From the NCBI GenBank assembly GCA_017414535.1, contig JAFQMA010000057.1, forward strand, positions 1 through 50,743: a stretch of 50,743 bases of DNA, read 5' to 3'. Positions within the stretch are counted from its first letter, which is position 1; the number at the start of each line of letters is the position of its first letter. A program made the translations under genes and the position numbers. The notes under the pieces were generated by a model. The model was not told the origin of the DNA. It ran no database searches and was given only the letters and a program-made list of their open reading frames with translations. Of this stretch, positions 23,763 to 33,144 are shown piece by piece. The stretch is from Clostridia bacterium (GTDB lineage: Bacteria > Bacillota > Clostridia > Oscillospirales > SIG627).

Positions 23763-23796
23763 ACAGACCTCCGTGTAGGGAAGGGGTTCTTCTTGC

Positions 23797-23825
23797 ATTC
23801 TACTATAAAAGCGGAGAAAACTCAA
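23797..23825 (-). promoter_or_regulatory. Promoter of the small lipoprotein gene
   Basis: Minus strand: TTGAGT (23820-23825), 17 nt, TAGAAT (23797-23802). Confidence 0.55.
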
Positions 23826-23862
23826 GAGGGCGAAAAAAACTTTTGCAGAAAAGAAAAAAATC

Positions 23863-23891
23863 TTTCCATTTAACGGAAAAACGTGTATAAT
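23863..23891 (+). promoter_or_regulatory. Promoter of rnhA-mnmA
   Basis: TTTCCA (23863-23868, weak), 17 nt, TATAAT (23886-23891). The in-frame ATG at 23890 overlaps this -10, which rules it out as the rnhA start. Confidence 0.6.
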
Positions 23892-23919
23892 GAAAATATT
23901 GAAACAAAGGAGATGCAAC

Positions 23920-24369
23920 GTGAAGGAAGTTACGATCTACACCGACGGCGCCTGCTCGGGTAATCCCGGTCCCGGTGGCTGGTGTGCCATTTTGGTCTAT
24001 CGCGGCACGGAGCGGGTAGTGAAGGGAGGCGAGCCCATGACTACCAATAACCGTATGGAGCTTTCTGCGGTGCTGAATGCGCTGCAGCTTTTGAAGGAGC
24101 CCTGCCGCGTGACCGTGGTGAGTGATTCAAAATACGTGGTGGATGCGGTGGAGAAGGGTTGGCTTCAGTCCTGGCAGAGAAACGGCTGGCGCAAGGCGGA
24201 TAAAAAGCCCGTTTTGAACGTGGAGCTTTGGCAGGAGCTACTACCTCAGCTGACCCGACACGAGGTGAGCTTTTCCTGGATCCGCGGCCACGCGGGGCAT
24301 CCCTATAACGAGCGCTGTGACAGAATCGCGGTGGAATACTATCAGAGACTGACGGAGGATAACGGATGA
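23920..24369 (+). CDS. rnhA: Ribonuclease HI
   Basis: A 149-aa endonuclease that cuts the RNA strand of RNA-DNA hybrids (primers, R-loops) in the cytoplasm. The four metal-binding carboxylates are visible: D in YTDGACSGNPGPGGW, E in NNRMELSAV, D in VVSDSKYVVDAV, and D in NERCDRIAVEYY near the end. The basic-protrusion segment (WLQSWQRNGWRKADKKPV) of E. coli-type enzymes is present. The GTG at 23920 is the start: AAAGGAG (23907-23913) is 6 nt upstream and the promoter -10 covers the earlier ATG. It overlaps mnmA by 4 nt. Confidence 0.96.
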   Translation: MKEVTIYTDGACSGNPGPGGWCAILVYRGTERVVKGGEPMTTNNRMELSAVLNALQLLKEPCRVTVVSDSKYVVDAVEKGWLQSWQRNGWRKADKKPVLNVELWQELLPQLTRHEVSFSWIRGHAGHPYNERCDRIAVEYYQRLTEDNG

Positions 24370-25394
24370 AGCGGGTGCTGGTTGGCCTTTCCGGCGGTGT
24401 CGACAGTGCGCGGACGGCATCTCTTTTGCTGGAGCAAGGATACGAGGTCATCGGCTGTTACCTTGCTTTATGCAAAACCGCTTCCCCTGAGGGGGCGGAG
24501 CGCGTAGCGAGGGAGCTTGGCATTCCACTGGTCACGGTGCGGGCGAAGGGTGCCTTTCGCAGTAAGGTGATCCTGCCCTTTCTTCAGGCTTGGAAAAGGG
24601 GAGAAACACCCAACCCTTGTGTGGAATGCAACGCGGACATGAAATTTGCACGCTTGCTGAAAAAGGCGGACGAGCTGGGCTGTGAGCTGGTCGCCACGGG
24701 GCACTACGCCGCTGTAAAAAAAAGAGAAAACGGGCGTTATGCTCTGCTTTGCGGAAAGGATGCCAAGAAGGACCAAAGCTATTTTCTGTGGAAGCTGAGC
24801 CAAAGACAGCTTTCCCGCATTTTATTCCCCTTGGCGGAGGAGGAAAAAAGCCGAGTTTTAAGCGATACCAAGTCACTGGTGCCGCAGGAGCAGAAGGAAA
24901 GCATGGAGATCTGCTTTGTGCCCCACGGAGACACGGCGCGCTTTGTGGAGGAGGAGGGCTTCGGTGCTCCTGCGGGGGATTTTACCGATGAAGCGGGGTG
25001 CGTGCTGGGACGGCACAAGGGCATCCATCGCTATACGGTGGGGCAAAGAAGAGGCCTTGGGATCGCGTTGGGGGAGAGAGCCTTCGTGGTACGCATTGAT
25101 CCCGCCGAAAACCGCGTGGTCATCGGCAAGGAGGAGGCTCTGAGGACGAAGGAGCTTTTTGTTCGCTCTCTGCGTTTTGTTTCCGCCTCGCGAAGGGAGC
25201 TCTCCAACGGACAATATCTGTTCCGCGGCCGTCACGGCGGCGCTTTGATCCCCTGCCGCGTTTTCTTTGAAAAGGGAGGCGCAAGATTGCTTTTTTCCAA
25301 GGAGATCAGACGCTTTGCGCCCGGACAATCTGCCTGCTTTTATCGCGATAATGCCCTGCTTTTCGGCGGAATTATTGCCGAAAAAACAGAATAA
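24366..25394 (+). CDS. mnmA: tRNA-specific 2-thiouridylase MnmA
   Basis: A 342-aa ATP pyrophosphatase that adds sulfur to U34 of Lys, Glu and Gln tRNAs. The PP-loop GLSGGVDS is at residues 7-14. The catalytic cysteines are in ETPNPCVECN (about residue 80) and SMEICFVPHGD (about 179). ATGHYAAV and GQRRGLGIALGE are further family blocks, and a beta-rich C-terminal domain follows. It is slightly shorter than the E. coli enzyme, mainly in the first third. Translation is coupled to rnhA (ATGA). Confidence 0.95.
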   Translation: MKRVLVGLSGGVDSARTASLLLEQGYEVIGCYLALCKTASPEGAERVARELGIPLVTVRAKGAFRSKVILPFLQAWKRGETPNPCVECNADMKFARLLKKADELGCELVATGHYAAVKKRENGRYALLCGKDAKKDQSYFLWKLSQRQLSRILFPLAEEEKSRVLSDTKSLVPQEQKESMEICFVPHGDTARFVEEEGFGAPAGDFTDEAGCVLGRHKGIHRYTVGQRRGLGIALGERAFVVRIDPAENRVVIGKEEALRTKELFVRSLRFVSASRRELSNGQYLFRGRHGGALIPCRVFFEKGGARLLFSKEIRRFAPGQSACFYRDNALLFGGIIAEKTE

Positions 25395-25504
25395 AAGACG
25401 GCAAAAAAGAGCCTCTGCAGGGGGCAAAAACAAGGGGTGCGGCGCGTTGATGGGCCGAAAATAGTCTTTGTGCAAAATGCAGAAAAAACAAAAAAACAGT
25501 TGTT

Positions 25505-25541
25505 GAAATCTCACAAGAATATCTGTGAGATTTCTTTTTTG
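25505..25541 (+). terminator. Intrinsic terminator of rnhA-mnmA
   Basis: An 11-bp perfect stem GAAATCTCACA/TGTGAGATTTC followed by six T. It lies about 110 nt past the mnmA stop. Confidence 0.85.
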
Positions 25542-25842
25542 TTCTCAATTATTCAAAAGGTGAAAAGAAGGGCGAAAAAAAGGGAAAATGTAAATTATAA
25601 ACAAAATCCGAACAAAAAAATACTTTACAAAAATATAATATTAGAAAGAATGGAAAAGTCAAAAATGGCTAAAAACCGACATAAATCGACGCTTTTGAAA
25701 GTGCGGATATATTTTTTTACGGAAATTTGTGCAATTTTGAAAAGCGAATAATTCACTGAATTCGGTCGAATGAGTCAAAAAGAGGGCTCCGAGGGGGTGG
25801 AAAATTCTGAAAAAGTGTTGAAATACCGCGCATTTTCGTTTC
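25542..25842. other. AT-rich intergenic region upstream of the sugar-uptake operon
   Basis: No gene is seen. The stretch is strongly A-rich compared with the GC-rich neighbouring genes. It includes TTTACA and TATAATATTAG-like sequences (about 25613-25645) that could form additional weak promoters, and no clear operator. Such A-tract DNA often serves as an activating upstream element; that is inference. Confidence 0.5.
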
Positions 25843-25871
25843 TTGACAAAGGGGTTTTGCTATGTTAGAAT
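25843..25871 (+). promoter_or_regulatory. Promoter of the carbohydrate-uptake operon
   Basis: TTGACA (25843-25848), 17 nt, TAGAAT (25866-25871): near-consensus. A strong AGGAGG (25895-25900) precedes the ATG by 8 nt. Confidence 0.82.
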
Positions 25872-25908
25872 GTATGATACATACGCATGACTATAGGAGG
25901 AGAATTGT

Positions 25909-28900
25909 ATGATGAAGAAACTTCTGTCAAAATCGCTGACGCTGTTGCTTGCAGTTTTGATGGTGTTTTCTTGCCTCGGCACCGCTGTTTTTGCCGCTGA
26001 AGCTGATGCGGACAAAAAGGACGATGCCGTGAGCAACAGTAATACCAAGCTGGAGGAGATCCGCGAGCTTTTGGGCTCCAAGGAATACTCCGAGTATGCA
26101 CAGCTCTATGAGCAGATCCCCTTGGGAGAGGAGGACATCGTGCTTGCCGGCTCGGACTATCTTGCCGATAAGACCACGGCCAAGGTATGCGTTGACGAAT
26201 ACCTGGGCTCCGGTAAGCCTGTGGTGCTTATTCCCGAGCTGGGAGACGTTACGTGGGAATTTGAGGTCAAGAAGACCGGACGTTACCACATTGCCATTAC
26301 CTATGCTCCCATCGTTTCCTACGACGTGGACAAGGACGGCGTGATCGACAAGGAAAAGGGCGATATGGCGAGCAATACCGCTACCATTAAGCGTGCCCTG
26401 CTTCTTGACGATACCTATCCCTTCAAGCAGTCCCGCTATATCGAGATGGCCCGTATCTGGGCTGACGATCGCGGACTGGAGGGTGCCAACGATCGCGGCT
26501 TCCTGCCTGATAACGACGGCAACGAGATCAAGCCCAACAAGCTGGAGATGCCCGAATGGCGCACGATCATTGCCGAGGATTCTACCGGTTATGTCGTGGA
26601 TCCCTTCCTTTATTATATTGAGGCCGGCACTCACACCCTCTCCTTGGCAGAGGTGCAGGAATGTGTTGCCATTAAGGAGATCCGCATCTTTTGTGATGAT
26701 TCCGCCCTCAGCTACGAGGAATATCTGGCGCAGAATGCAGGCCGTGCCGACAACGCTGCCGGCGCCGAGATCAGCTCTGTTGAGGCTGAGCTTGCTCATC
26801 GTACCTCCTCCAATATTATATATCCCATCTACGACCGTTCCTCTGCGGCTACCCAGCCTCAGAGCGCGTACAACATCTTCTTGAACTCTATCGGCGGCGA
26901 GAAGTGGCAGACTGTGGGCAACTGGATCTCCTGGAAGATCTCCGTTCCCGCCGACGGCTACTATAATATCGTTCCCCGCTTTAAGCAGTCCTTTGCCGAG
27001 GGTATGTACGTGACCCGCGAACTGAAGATCGACGGCCGGACTCCCTTTAACGAGGCTCAGGCGCTCCGCTTCACCTACAACGAGGATTGGCAGCTGTCTC
27101 CCTTGACCGACGGCGTCGTTGACGAGGCCACCGGCCAGCAGCGTGCTCTGAAGTTCTACCTCACCGCGGGCGAGCACGAGATCGAAATGTGGGTCAGCCT
27201 CGGTACCATGGCAGGCGTTCTCACCGAGGTGGAGAGCTCCCTGGCCAAGATCAACGAATATTATCTGCAGATCCTGATGCTCACCGGTTCTTCTCCCGAC
27301 GAATACCGTGACTATCAGTTCACCCGTCTGATGCCCGACGTGATCAAGGGTCTCGGTACCGAAGCCAAGAGACTTTACGCCATCTCCGCACAGCTGGCAG
27401 AGATCAACGGAACCAAGGGCTCCGACTCCATCACTTTGGATAACATCGCCATCCTCCTTGAGAAAATGGCCAAGGACGAGGACGTGATCGCCGCTTCCTT
27501 CAGTGAGCTGAAGGATAACATCGGTTCTCTGGGTACCTGGATCATGACCGCCAGAAACCAGCCTCTGCAGTTTGACTACATCCTCTTCGTTCCCGCTACC
27601 GACGCGGCGGCCAACGAGGATCTCCTGGTGGATGCCGGCTACCGCGCCGATGCAAACTTCTGGCAGGCACTGGTTTACGAGTGCAAGCAGTTCATCATGA
27701 GCTGGATCAGCGACTATTCCAGCTACGGTGTAAGACTTGCCGAGGGCAGTGAGGACTATGCTTCCATCGAAGTATGGACCACCTCCGGCCGTGACCAGTC
27801 CACCATTATGAGAAACATCGTTTCTGATTCCTTTACTCAGCAGTACAACGTAGCTGTTGACCTGAAGCTGGTTGCCGCGGGCTCTCTGCTTCCTTCCACC
27901 CTGTCCGGTACGGGCCCCGATATCAACCTGACCCTGGCCGCAGGCTCCGTCATCAACTACGCGATCCGTTCCGCTATCATGCCTGTTAACCCCGAGGGCT
28001 ACGCCATCGATGCGGATGATACCCCCGAGGAGATCGCCGAAAAGCAAAAATGCGCCGAGATCTTCTCCGATTACGACGAGGTCATCAAGGCCTTCGCTCC
28101 CGCCGCAACCATTCCCTTGGAGCTGTACGGCGTAGCTTACGGCCTGCCCGAGACGGAAAGCTTCTCCATGCTCTTCTACCGCAGTGATATTCTTCTGCAG
28201 CTGGGCCTGAGCATTCCCGAGACCTGGGATGACGTTTACAACATGCTTCCCACCCTGCAGACCAATAACCTGCAGTTTGGCTACCACAACTCTCTGGCCG
28301 GTCTTCTGATCATGCTGTATCAGAACGGCGAGCAGCTTTACACCCGTAAGCTGGAGGGCGACGTGGACGGGCTTACCGAGGGTATGGGTATCAACCTGAA
28401 CTCCAACACTGCACTGGAGACCTTCAAGGAGCTGTGCGAGCTCTACACGATGTACGGCTTCCCCTATTCCTTTGACTTTGCAAACCGTTTCCGTACCGGT
28501 GAAATGCCCGTTGCGGTTTCCACCTACACCTCTTATTCTCAGTTGACCATCTTCGCTCCCGAGCTGCGCGGTCTGTGGGGCTTCACTGTTCTGCCCGGTA
28601 CCGTTCAGACCCGTGAGGATGGCACCACCTTCGTAGATCACACTGCCGATACCACCGTAACCGGTATCGTTATGATGAGAGACTGCGAGGAGATCGAAGC
28701 AGCATGGAAGTTCATGAAGTGGTGGGTCAGCGCTGAAACGCAGGCTAACTACGGTCAGGAATACTACGCACTGCTGGGTGCCTCCGGTCAGTACGCCACC
28801 GCCAATGAAGAAGCTCTCTTCTCCATGAGCTGGACCGCTGACGAGAGAGCGGAGCTGCACAATCAGTTCACCTGGCTCCGTGCCACCCCTGAAATGCCCG

Positions 28901-29100
28901 GCGGCTACATCGTTGCAAGATACGTGGAATTTGCATTCCTTGCAGCCTACAACGATTCCGAGGATCCGGTAGAAGCAATGCTGGATTACATCGACGCCAT
29001 CAACTCCGAGCTGACGCGTAAGCGTAACGAATTTGACCTGCCCAGCCTCGATAATTACGAGGAATACATGGCAACCCAGCTTGCAAAAGCTGAAGCATAA
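25909..29100 (+). CDS. Giant ABC-transporter solute-binding protein with carbohydrate-binding-like domains
   Basis: A 1063-aa exported protein: signal peptide of about 30 residues ending in AVFAA, without a lipobox cysteine at the cut (the FSCL cysteine lies before it and is not in lipobox context). Residues of about 80-275 and 297-445 each look like jelly-roll carbohydrate-binding modules (VTWEFEVKKTGRYHIAITYA; WISWKISVPADGYYNIVPRF; LKFYLTAGEHEIEMWVSLG). Residues of about 617-1060 are a family-1 sugar-binding-protein fold (IEVWTTSGRDQSTIMRNIVS; VAYGLPETESFSMLFYRSD; WKFMKWWVSAETQANYGQEY). Typical family members are about 430 aa, so the N-terminal half is an addition. How it is held at the membrane is unclear. 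It heads the operon and uses highly biased codons, consistent with abundant expression. Confidence 0.9.
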   Translation: MMKKLLSKSLTLLLAVLMVFSCLGTAVFAAEADADKKDDAVSNSNTKLEEIRELLGSKEYSEYAQLYEQIPLGEEDIVLAGSDYLADKTTAKVCVDEYLGSGKPVVLIPELGDVTWEFEVKKTGRYHIAITYAPIVSYDVDKDGVIDKEKGDMASNTATIKRALLLDDTYPFKQSRYIEMARIWADDRGLEGANDRGFLPDNDGNEIKPNKLEMPEWRTIIAEDSTGYVVDPFLYYIEAGTHTLSLAEVQECVAIKEIRIFCDDSALSYEEYLAQNAGRADNAAGAEISSVEAELAHRTSSNIIYPIYDRSSAATQPQSAYNIFLNSIGGEKWQTVGNWISWKISVPADGYYNIVPRFKQSFAEGMYVTRELKIDGRTPFNEAQALRFTYNEDWQLSPLTDGVVDEATGQQRALKFYLTAGEHEIEMWVSLGTMAGVLTEVESSLAKINEYYLQILMLTGSSPDEYRDYQFTRLMPDVIKGLGTEAKRLYAISAQLAEINGTKGSDSITLDNIAILLEKMAKDEDVIAASFSELKDNIGSLGTWIMTARNQPLQFDYILFVPATDAAANEDLLVDAGYRADANFWQALVYECKQFIMSWISDYSSYGVRLAEGSEDYASIEVWTTSGRDQSTIMRNIVSDSFTQQYNVAVDLKLVAAGSLLPSTLSGTGPDINLTLAAGSVINYAIRSAIMPVNPEGYAIDADDTPEEIAEKQKCAEIFSDYDEVIKAFAPAATIPLELYGVAYGLPETESFSMLFYRSDILLQLGLSIPETWDDVYNMLPTLQTNNLQFGYHNSLAGLLIMLYQNGEQLYTRKLEGDVDGLTEGMGINLNSNTALETFKELCELYTMYGFPYSFDFANRFRTGEMPVAVSTYTSYSQLTIFAPELRGLWGFTVLPGTVQTREDGTTFVDHTADTTVTGIVMMRDCEEIEAAWKFMKWWVSAETQANYGQEYYALLGASGQYATANEEALFSMSWTADERAELHNQFTWLRATPEMPGGYIVARYVEFAFLAAYNDSEDPVEAMLDYIDAINSELTRKRNEFDLPSLDNYEEYMATQLAKAEA

Positions 29101-29120
29101 CGGAAGGAGAGAAAAGAGTT

Positions 29121-30071
29121 ATGTCTCAAAAGACTGAAACAGCCAATCGCCCTGTCTCCAGAAAAGACATGACAAAATGGCAGTGGACTCTCAAAGAGAT
29201 GAAGAATAACAAGGCCGGCTACTTCATGCTTGCTCCTTTCTACATCATCTTCTTTGTCTTTACCATTCTTCCTGTTATTTTGTCTATCTTCTTCAGTATT
29301 ACCGACTTTAACATGCTGGAGACCCCCAATATCGTTTGGTTTGACAACTACATCCGTCTGTTCCTGGATGACGATATCTTCATGCTCGCCATCAAGAACA
29401 CCCTGGTATTTGCTACCATCACGGGACCCGGTTCTTACCTCCTGTCCCTGATCATGGCATGGTTCATCAACGAGCTGCCCCCCAAGATCCGTGCTCTGAT
29501 GACCCTGATCTTCTACGCACCCAGTATTTCCGGTAACGTTTACCTGGTCTGGACCTACATCTTCTCCGCCGACGCCCACGGCTTCATCAACGGTACGCTG
29601 ATGGATCTGGGACTTCTCACCACGCCGATCGCGTTCCTGAAGGACCCCGACTACATCATGCCCATCGTTATCATCGTAGCGCTGTGGACCTCGCTGGGTA
29701 CCTCCTTCCTTACCTTTATCGCAGGCTTCCAGGTGGTTGACCGCTCTCTGTACGAGGCGGCCGCCGTGGACGGCGTAAAGAACCGTTGGCAGGAGCTTTG
29801 GTACATCACCTTGCCTTATATGCGTCCTCAGATGCTGTTCGGTGCGGTCATGGCAATCACCCAGTCCTTCGGCTTTGGTGCGGTCATTACCGGCCTTGTG
29901 GGTTACCCCTCTCCCGACTATTGTGCACACACCATCATGCACCATCTGGATGACTACGGCGGATCCCGTTTTGAAATGGGTTACGCCTCCACCATTGCAG
30001 TGGTCCTGTTCTTTATGATGATCGGCTCCAACATGCTGGTGCGTAAGATCCTCGGAAAGGTTGGTAAGTAA
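29121..30071 (+). CDS. Sugar ABC transporter permease 1 (LplB/UgpA type)
   Basis: A 316-aa inner-membrane protein with about six helices and the ATPase-contacting EAA loop YEAAAVDGVKNRWQELWYIT (about residues 213-232). It has a short cytoplasmic N-terminus with KDMTKWQWTLKEMKNNKAGY before the first helix. It would pair with the next permease to form the channel fed by the binding protein encoded just upstream. GGAGAG is 9 nt before the ATG. Confidence 0.94.
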   Translation: MSQKTETANRPVSRKDMTKWQWTLKEMKNNKAGYFMLAPFYIIFFVFTILPVILSIFFSITDFNMLETPNIVWFDNYIRLFLDDDIFMLAIKNTLVFATITGPGSYLLSLIMAWFINELPPKIRALMTLIFYAPSISGNVYLVWTYIFSADAHGFINGTLMDLGLLTTPIAFLKDPDYIMPIVIIVALWTSLGTSFLTFIAGFQVVDRSLYEAAAVDGVKNRWQELWYITLPYMRPQMLFGAVMAITQSFGFGAVITGLVGYPSPDYCAHTIMHHLDDYGGSRFEMGYASTIAVVLFFMMIGSNMLVRKILGKVGK

Positions 30072-30072
30072 A

Positions 30073-30945
30073 ATGGCAAAACTGAGAATTCGCAAATCCA
30101 ACCACGCCATGAACCGCTCTCTGGGCGGCGATATCGGTATCAATGCCGTGCTTTTGATCATGGGCGCCTTCATGTTCCTGCCCATGCTCTACACCATCCT
30201 GCAGTCCCTCAAGCCTCTTGACGAGCTGTGGATGTATCCCCCCCGTTTCTTCGTAAGAAACCCCACCCTCGGCAACTTTAAGACGCTGTTCAACCTGATG
30301 AGCACCAGCTGGGTGCCCTTCTCCCGATACATCTTCAATACCGCATTTGTATCGGTGCTTGGCACCTTCGGTAACGTAATGCTCTCCTCGATGGCGGCTT
30401 ATTCCATTGCCAAGATGAAGTTCCCCGGCAAGAACTTCCTCTTCCAGGTGGTCGTTTACTCTCTGATGTTCCATTCCACCGTAACCGCCATCACCAACTT
30501 CTACACCATGAGTATGCTGCGGTTGGTTGATACCTACTGGGCAAGAATCATCCCCGCCTGTGCCACCAGTATGGGTCTTTACCTGATGAAGCAGTTTATG
30601 GACACCTCCGTTCCCACCACGGTGCTGGAATCCGCAAGACTTGACGGTGCCAGCGAGATCCGTGTATTCTGGCAGATCGCAATGCCCATGGTTAAGCCCG
30701 CATGGCTGACCCTGATCGTATTCTGCTTCAAGGATCTGTGGAACGCAGGCTCCTCCATTTACATCTATTCCGAGCAGTTCAAGAGCTTCAACTACGCGAT
30801 CCAGCAGATCGTGACGGGCGGTATCTCAAGACAGGGCGCCGGTGCCGCCAGTACGGTTATCATGATGATGGTACCCATTCTGGTATTCGTGTTCACCCAG
30901 TCCAACATCATCGAGACCATGTCCACTTCCGGTATGAAAGACTAA
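30073..30945 (+). CDS. Sugar ABC transporter permease 2 (UgpE/YtcP type)
   Basis: A 290-aa permease with six helices and the EAA loop ESARLDGASEIRVFWQIAMP (about residues 185-204). The ATG at 30073, 1 nt after the previous stop, is used; an in-frame TTG at 30061 would overlap the preceding gene. It forms the first permease pair with permease 1. No ATPase gene is in the operon, so a shared MsmX-like ATPase encoded elsewhere is assumed. Confidence 0.94.
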   Translation: MAKLRIRKSNHAMNRSLGGDIGINAVLLIMGAFMFLPMLYTILQSLKPLDELWMYPPRFFVRNPTLGNFKTLFNLMSTSWVPFSRYIFNTAFVSVLGTFGNVMLSSMAAYSIAKMKFPGKNFLFQVVVYSLMFHSTVTAITNFYTMSMLRLVDTYWARIIPACATSMGLYLMKQFMDTSVPTTVLESARLDGASEIRVFWQIAMPMVKPAWLTLIVFCFKDLWNAGSSIYIYSEQFKSFNYAIQQIVTGGISRQGAGAASTVIMMMVPILVFVFTQSNIIETMSTSGMKD

Positions 30946-30964
30946 GAAAAGGAGAGAAAAGCGA

Positions 30965-33127
30965 ATGAAAAAAGCTTTAAGAGTAATCTTTTTGATCATT
31001 TGTATTGCGGCTCTCCTTGCGCCTACGGCAAGCGCTTTGGTACCGTATTCCACCTATACTTATGATATTGACGGAAACTATGTGCAGTCGCCCCACGCTT
31101 ACGTGCCCGACCGCACCATCGATTCCGAGGATCTGGGCCTCGACGTGGCGCTGGATATGCCTACGGACATTCTGTCCGATGCCAATGGCAACCTGTTCAT
31201 CGCCGATCCCGTCAACGGCCGCATCCTGATCCTAAACAAGGACTATACCCTGAACGCCACCATTAAGAGATTTGTAAACTCTCAGGGTGTTCCGGACGAT
31301 TTTTCCAGCCCCCGCGGCGTATTTGTCAAGGACGATGAGCTGTACATCTGCGACACGGAAAACAACCGTATCGTGGTATTCAAGCTGAAGTATGAGGAAG
31401 GCAAGGTGGTTGCCAACGAATACGACCGCATCATCGCCGCGCCCGAATCCACCGCATTTCCTGAGGGAAGCATTTATAAGCCGATCGCCTGTGCCGTAGA
31501 TACGGCAGGCAGAATCTACGTGGTATCCTCTACCACCAACCTCGGTATTATCTCTATGAATGCCGACGGTGGCTTCCTTGGCTTCCTCGGTGCACAGAAG
31601 ACCGCGCCCAGTGCATGGCAGATCTTCTGGAGAATGTTCCAGACCAAGGAGCAGAGAGAGGCGCTGGAAATTCTGGTTCCTACCGAGTATAACAACCTCT
31701 CCATCGACGAGACGGGCTTTATCTACGCTACCATCTCCTCTCTGAACGCCGCCAAACTGAAGGCAGCCATTCAGAGCAAGGACGTTTCCGGTGACTATGC
31801 CCCCGTTAAGAAGCTGAACGCACAGGGCTCCGATATCATGCTCCGTACGGGCTTCTGGCCCCCCTCCGGTGAGGTCACCGTGGTGGAGTATCCCTTTGTA
31901 GAGGGCGATCCTCAGACCGACGTTTCCAAGATCATCGACGTTGCTCTCGGAGAGGCAGGCCTGTGGACCATCGTGGACGGTACCCGCCAGAGAATGTACA
32001 CCTACGATTCTCAGGGCAACCTGCTCTACATCTTCGGTGACAACGGTCCTCAGCTGGGTAACAACACTCAGATCTCCTCCATCTGCTATCAGGGCGACAA
32101 GTTCCTGGTGCTGGACAAGAGCATCAACGCCTTTACCATCTACAAGCGCACCGCCTACGGCGAGGATCTGGTAGCGGCCATCCGCAACGTGGAGGACCGT
32201 AACTACGACCGCTCCGCCGAGTACTGGCATAAGGTGCTTCTGAGAAACTCCAACTTCGACGAAGCGTACATCGGTATTGCCGACAGTCTTTACCGTGCAG
32301 GTAACTACGAGGAGGCACAGGAGTACTACAAGTACGCTTTTGATGCCGAGGGCTATTCCAAGAGCTACGCCAAGATCCGCAAGGGCTGGATCGAGGATTG
32401 GATCATTCTGATCCCCATTGTGGTCGTTGCCGTTTGCGTCCTTCTCTCCATGTTCTTCAAGTACGCTGCCAAGCAGAACCTTGCAGGTCAGGTCATGAAG
32501 GAAAAGAGAAGCTTCAAGGAGGCTACCCTTTACGGCTTCCACGTGATCTTCCATCCCTTCGACGGCTTCTGGGATCTGAAGCATGAAAAGAGAGGTAACT
32601 TCAAGGCAGGCTTCTTCTTCGTTGCCGTTACCATTCTGGCTTACATCTACCACGACGTGGGACAGTCCTTCTGGTTTGATCCCCACAATGCAGGCATTAG
32701 CCTGGTGGGAGAGTTTACGGGCGTTCTGGTTCCCCTTGCACTGTGGGTCATCTCCAACTGGTGTCTGACCACACTGTTCGAGGGTGAAGGCAGCTTCAAG
32801 GATATTCTCCTTGCTACCTGCTATTCCATCCTGCCTCTCCCCATGATGCTGATCCCCGCAACCATCCTGACCCACATCTTTACGCTGGAGGAGAGCGCCA
32901 TTGTGACGCTGCTCATCGCAGTGGGCTACGTTTGGGCAGGCTTCCTCTTGTTCTTCGGCGTTATGGTCACCCACGACTATACCTTCTCCAAGAACATTCT
33001 CACCGTTCTGGGAACGCTGGCCGGCATGGTTATCATCATGTTCCTTGCCCTTCTGTTCTCCGGACTTCTGTCTAAGATCGTTTCGTTCTTCGTGAACATT
33101 TACACCGAGCTATCGCTCCGAGTATAG
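30965..33127 (+). CDS. Secreted NHL-propeller/TPR protein with Yip1-like membrane domain
   Basis: A 720-aa protein. It has a signal peptide (cut after PTASA, about residue 24), then an NHL-type beta-propeller at about 40-400 (LDMPTDILSDANGNLFIADP, INGRILILNKDY-like repeats, SSPRGVFVKDDELYICDTEN). A TPR-like helical stretch lies at about 410-470 (AEYWHKVLLRNSNFDEAYIG, YEEAQEYYKYAF), a membrane helix at 477-498, and a C-terminal Yip1-type domain with five to six membrane segments (530-715, FHPFDGFWDLKHEKRGNF). The propeller would face outside. Yip1 proteins recur in operons with DUF5696 and sugar permeases in Firmicutes (recollection). Probably a membrane accessory of glycan uptake; mechanism unknown. 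Confidence 0.82.
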   Translation: MKKALRVIFLIICIAALLAPTASALVPYSTYTYDIDGNYVQSPHAYVPDRTIDSEDLGLDVALDMPTDILSDANGNLFIADPVNGRILILNKDYTLNATIKRFVNSQGVPDDFSSPRGVFVKDDELYICDTENNRIVVFKLKYEEGKVVANEYDRIIAAPESTAFPEGSIYKPIACAVDTAGRIYVVSSTTNLGIISMNADGGFLGFLGAQKTAPSAWQIFWRMFQTKEQREALEILVPTEYNNLSIDETGFIYATISSLNAAKLKAAIQSKDVSGDYAPVKKLNAQGSDIMLRTGFWPPSGEVTVVEYPFVEGDPQTDVSKIIDVALGEAGLWTIVDGTRQRMYTYDSQGNLLYIFGDNGPQLGNNTQISSICYQGDKFLVLDKSINAFTIYKRTAYGEDLVAAIRNVEDRNYDRSAEYWHKVLLRNSNFDEAYIGIADSLYRAGNYEEAQEYYKYAFDAEGYSKSYAKIRKGWIEDWIILIPIVVVAVCVLLSMFFKYAAKQNLAGQVMKEKRSFKEATLYGFHVIFHPFDGFWDLKHEKRGNFKAGFFFVAVTILAYIYHDVGQSFWFDPHNAGISLVGEFTGVLVPLALWVISNWCLTTLFEGEGSFKDILLATCYSILPLPMMLIPATILTHIFTLEESAIVTLLIAVGYVWAGFLLFFGVMVTHDYTFSKNILTVLGTLAGMVIIMFLALLFSGLLSKIVSFFVNIYTELSLRV

Positions 33128-33144
33128 GAAAGGAGGAATTGAAT

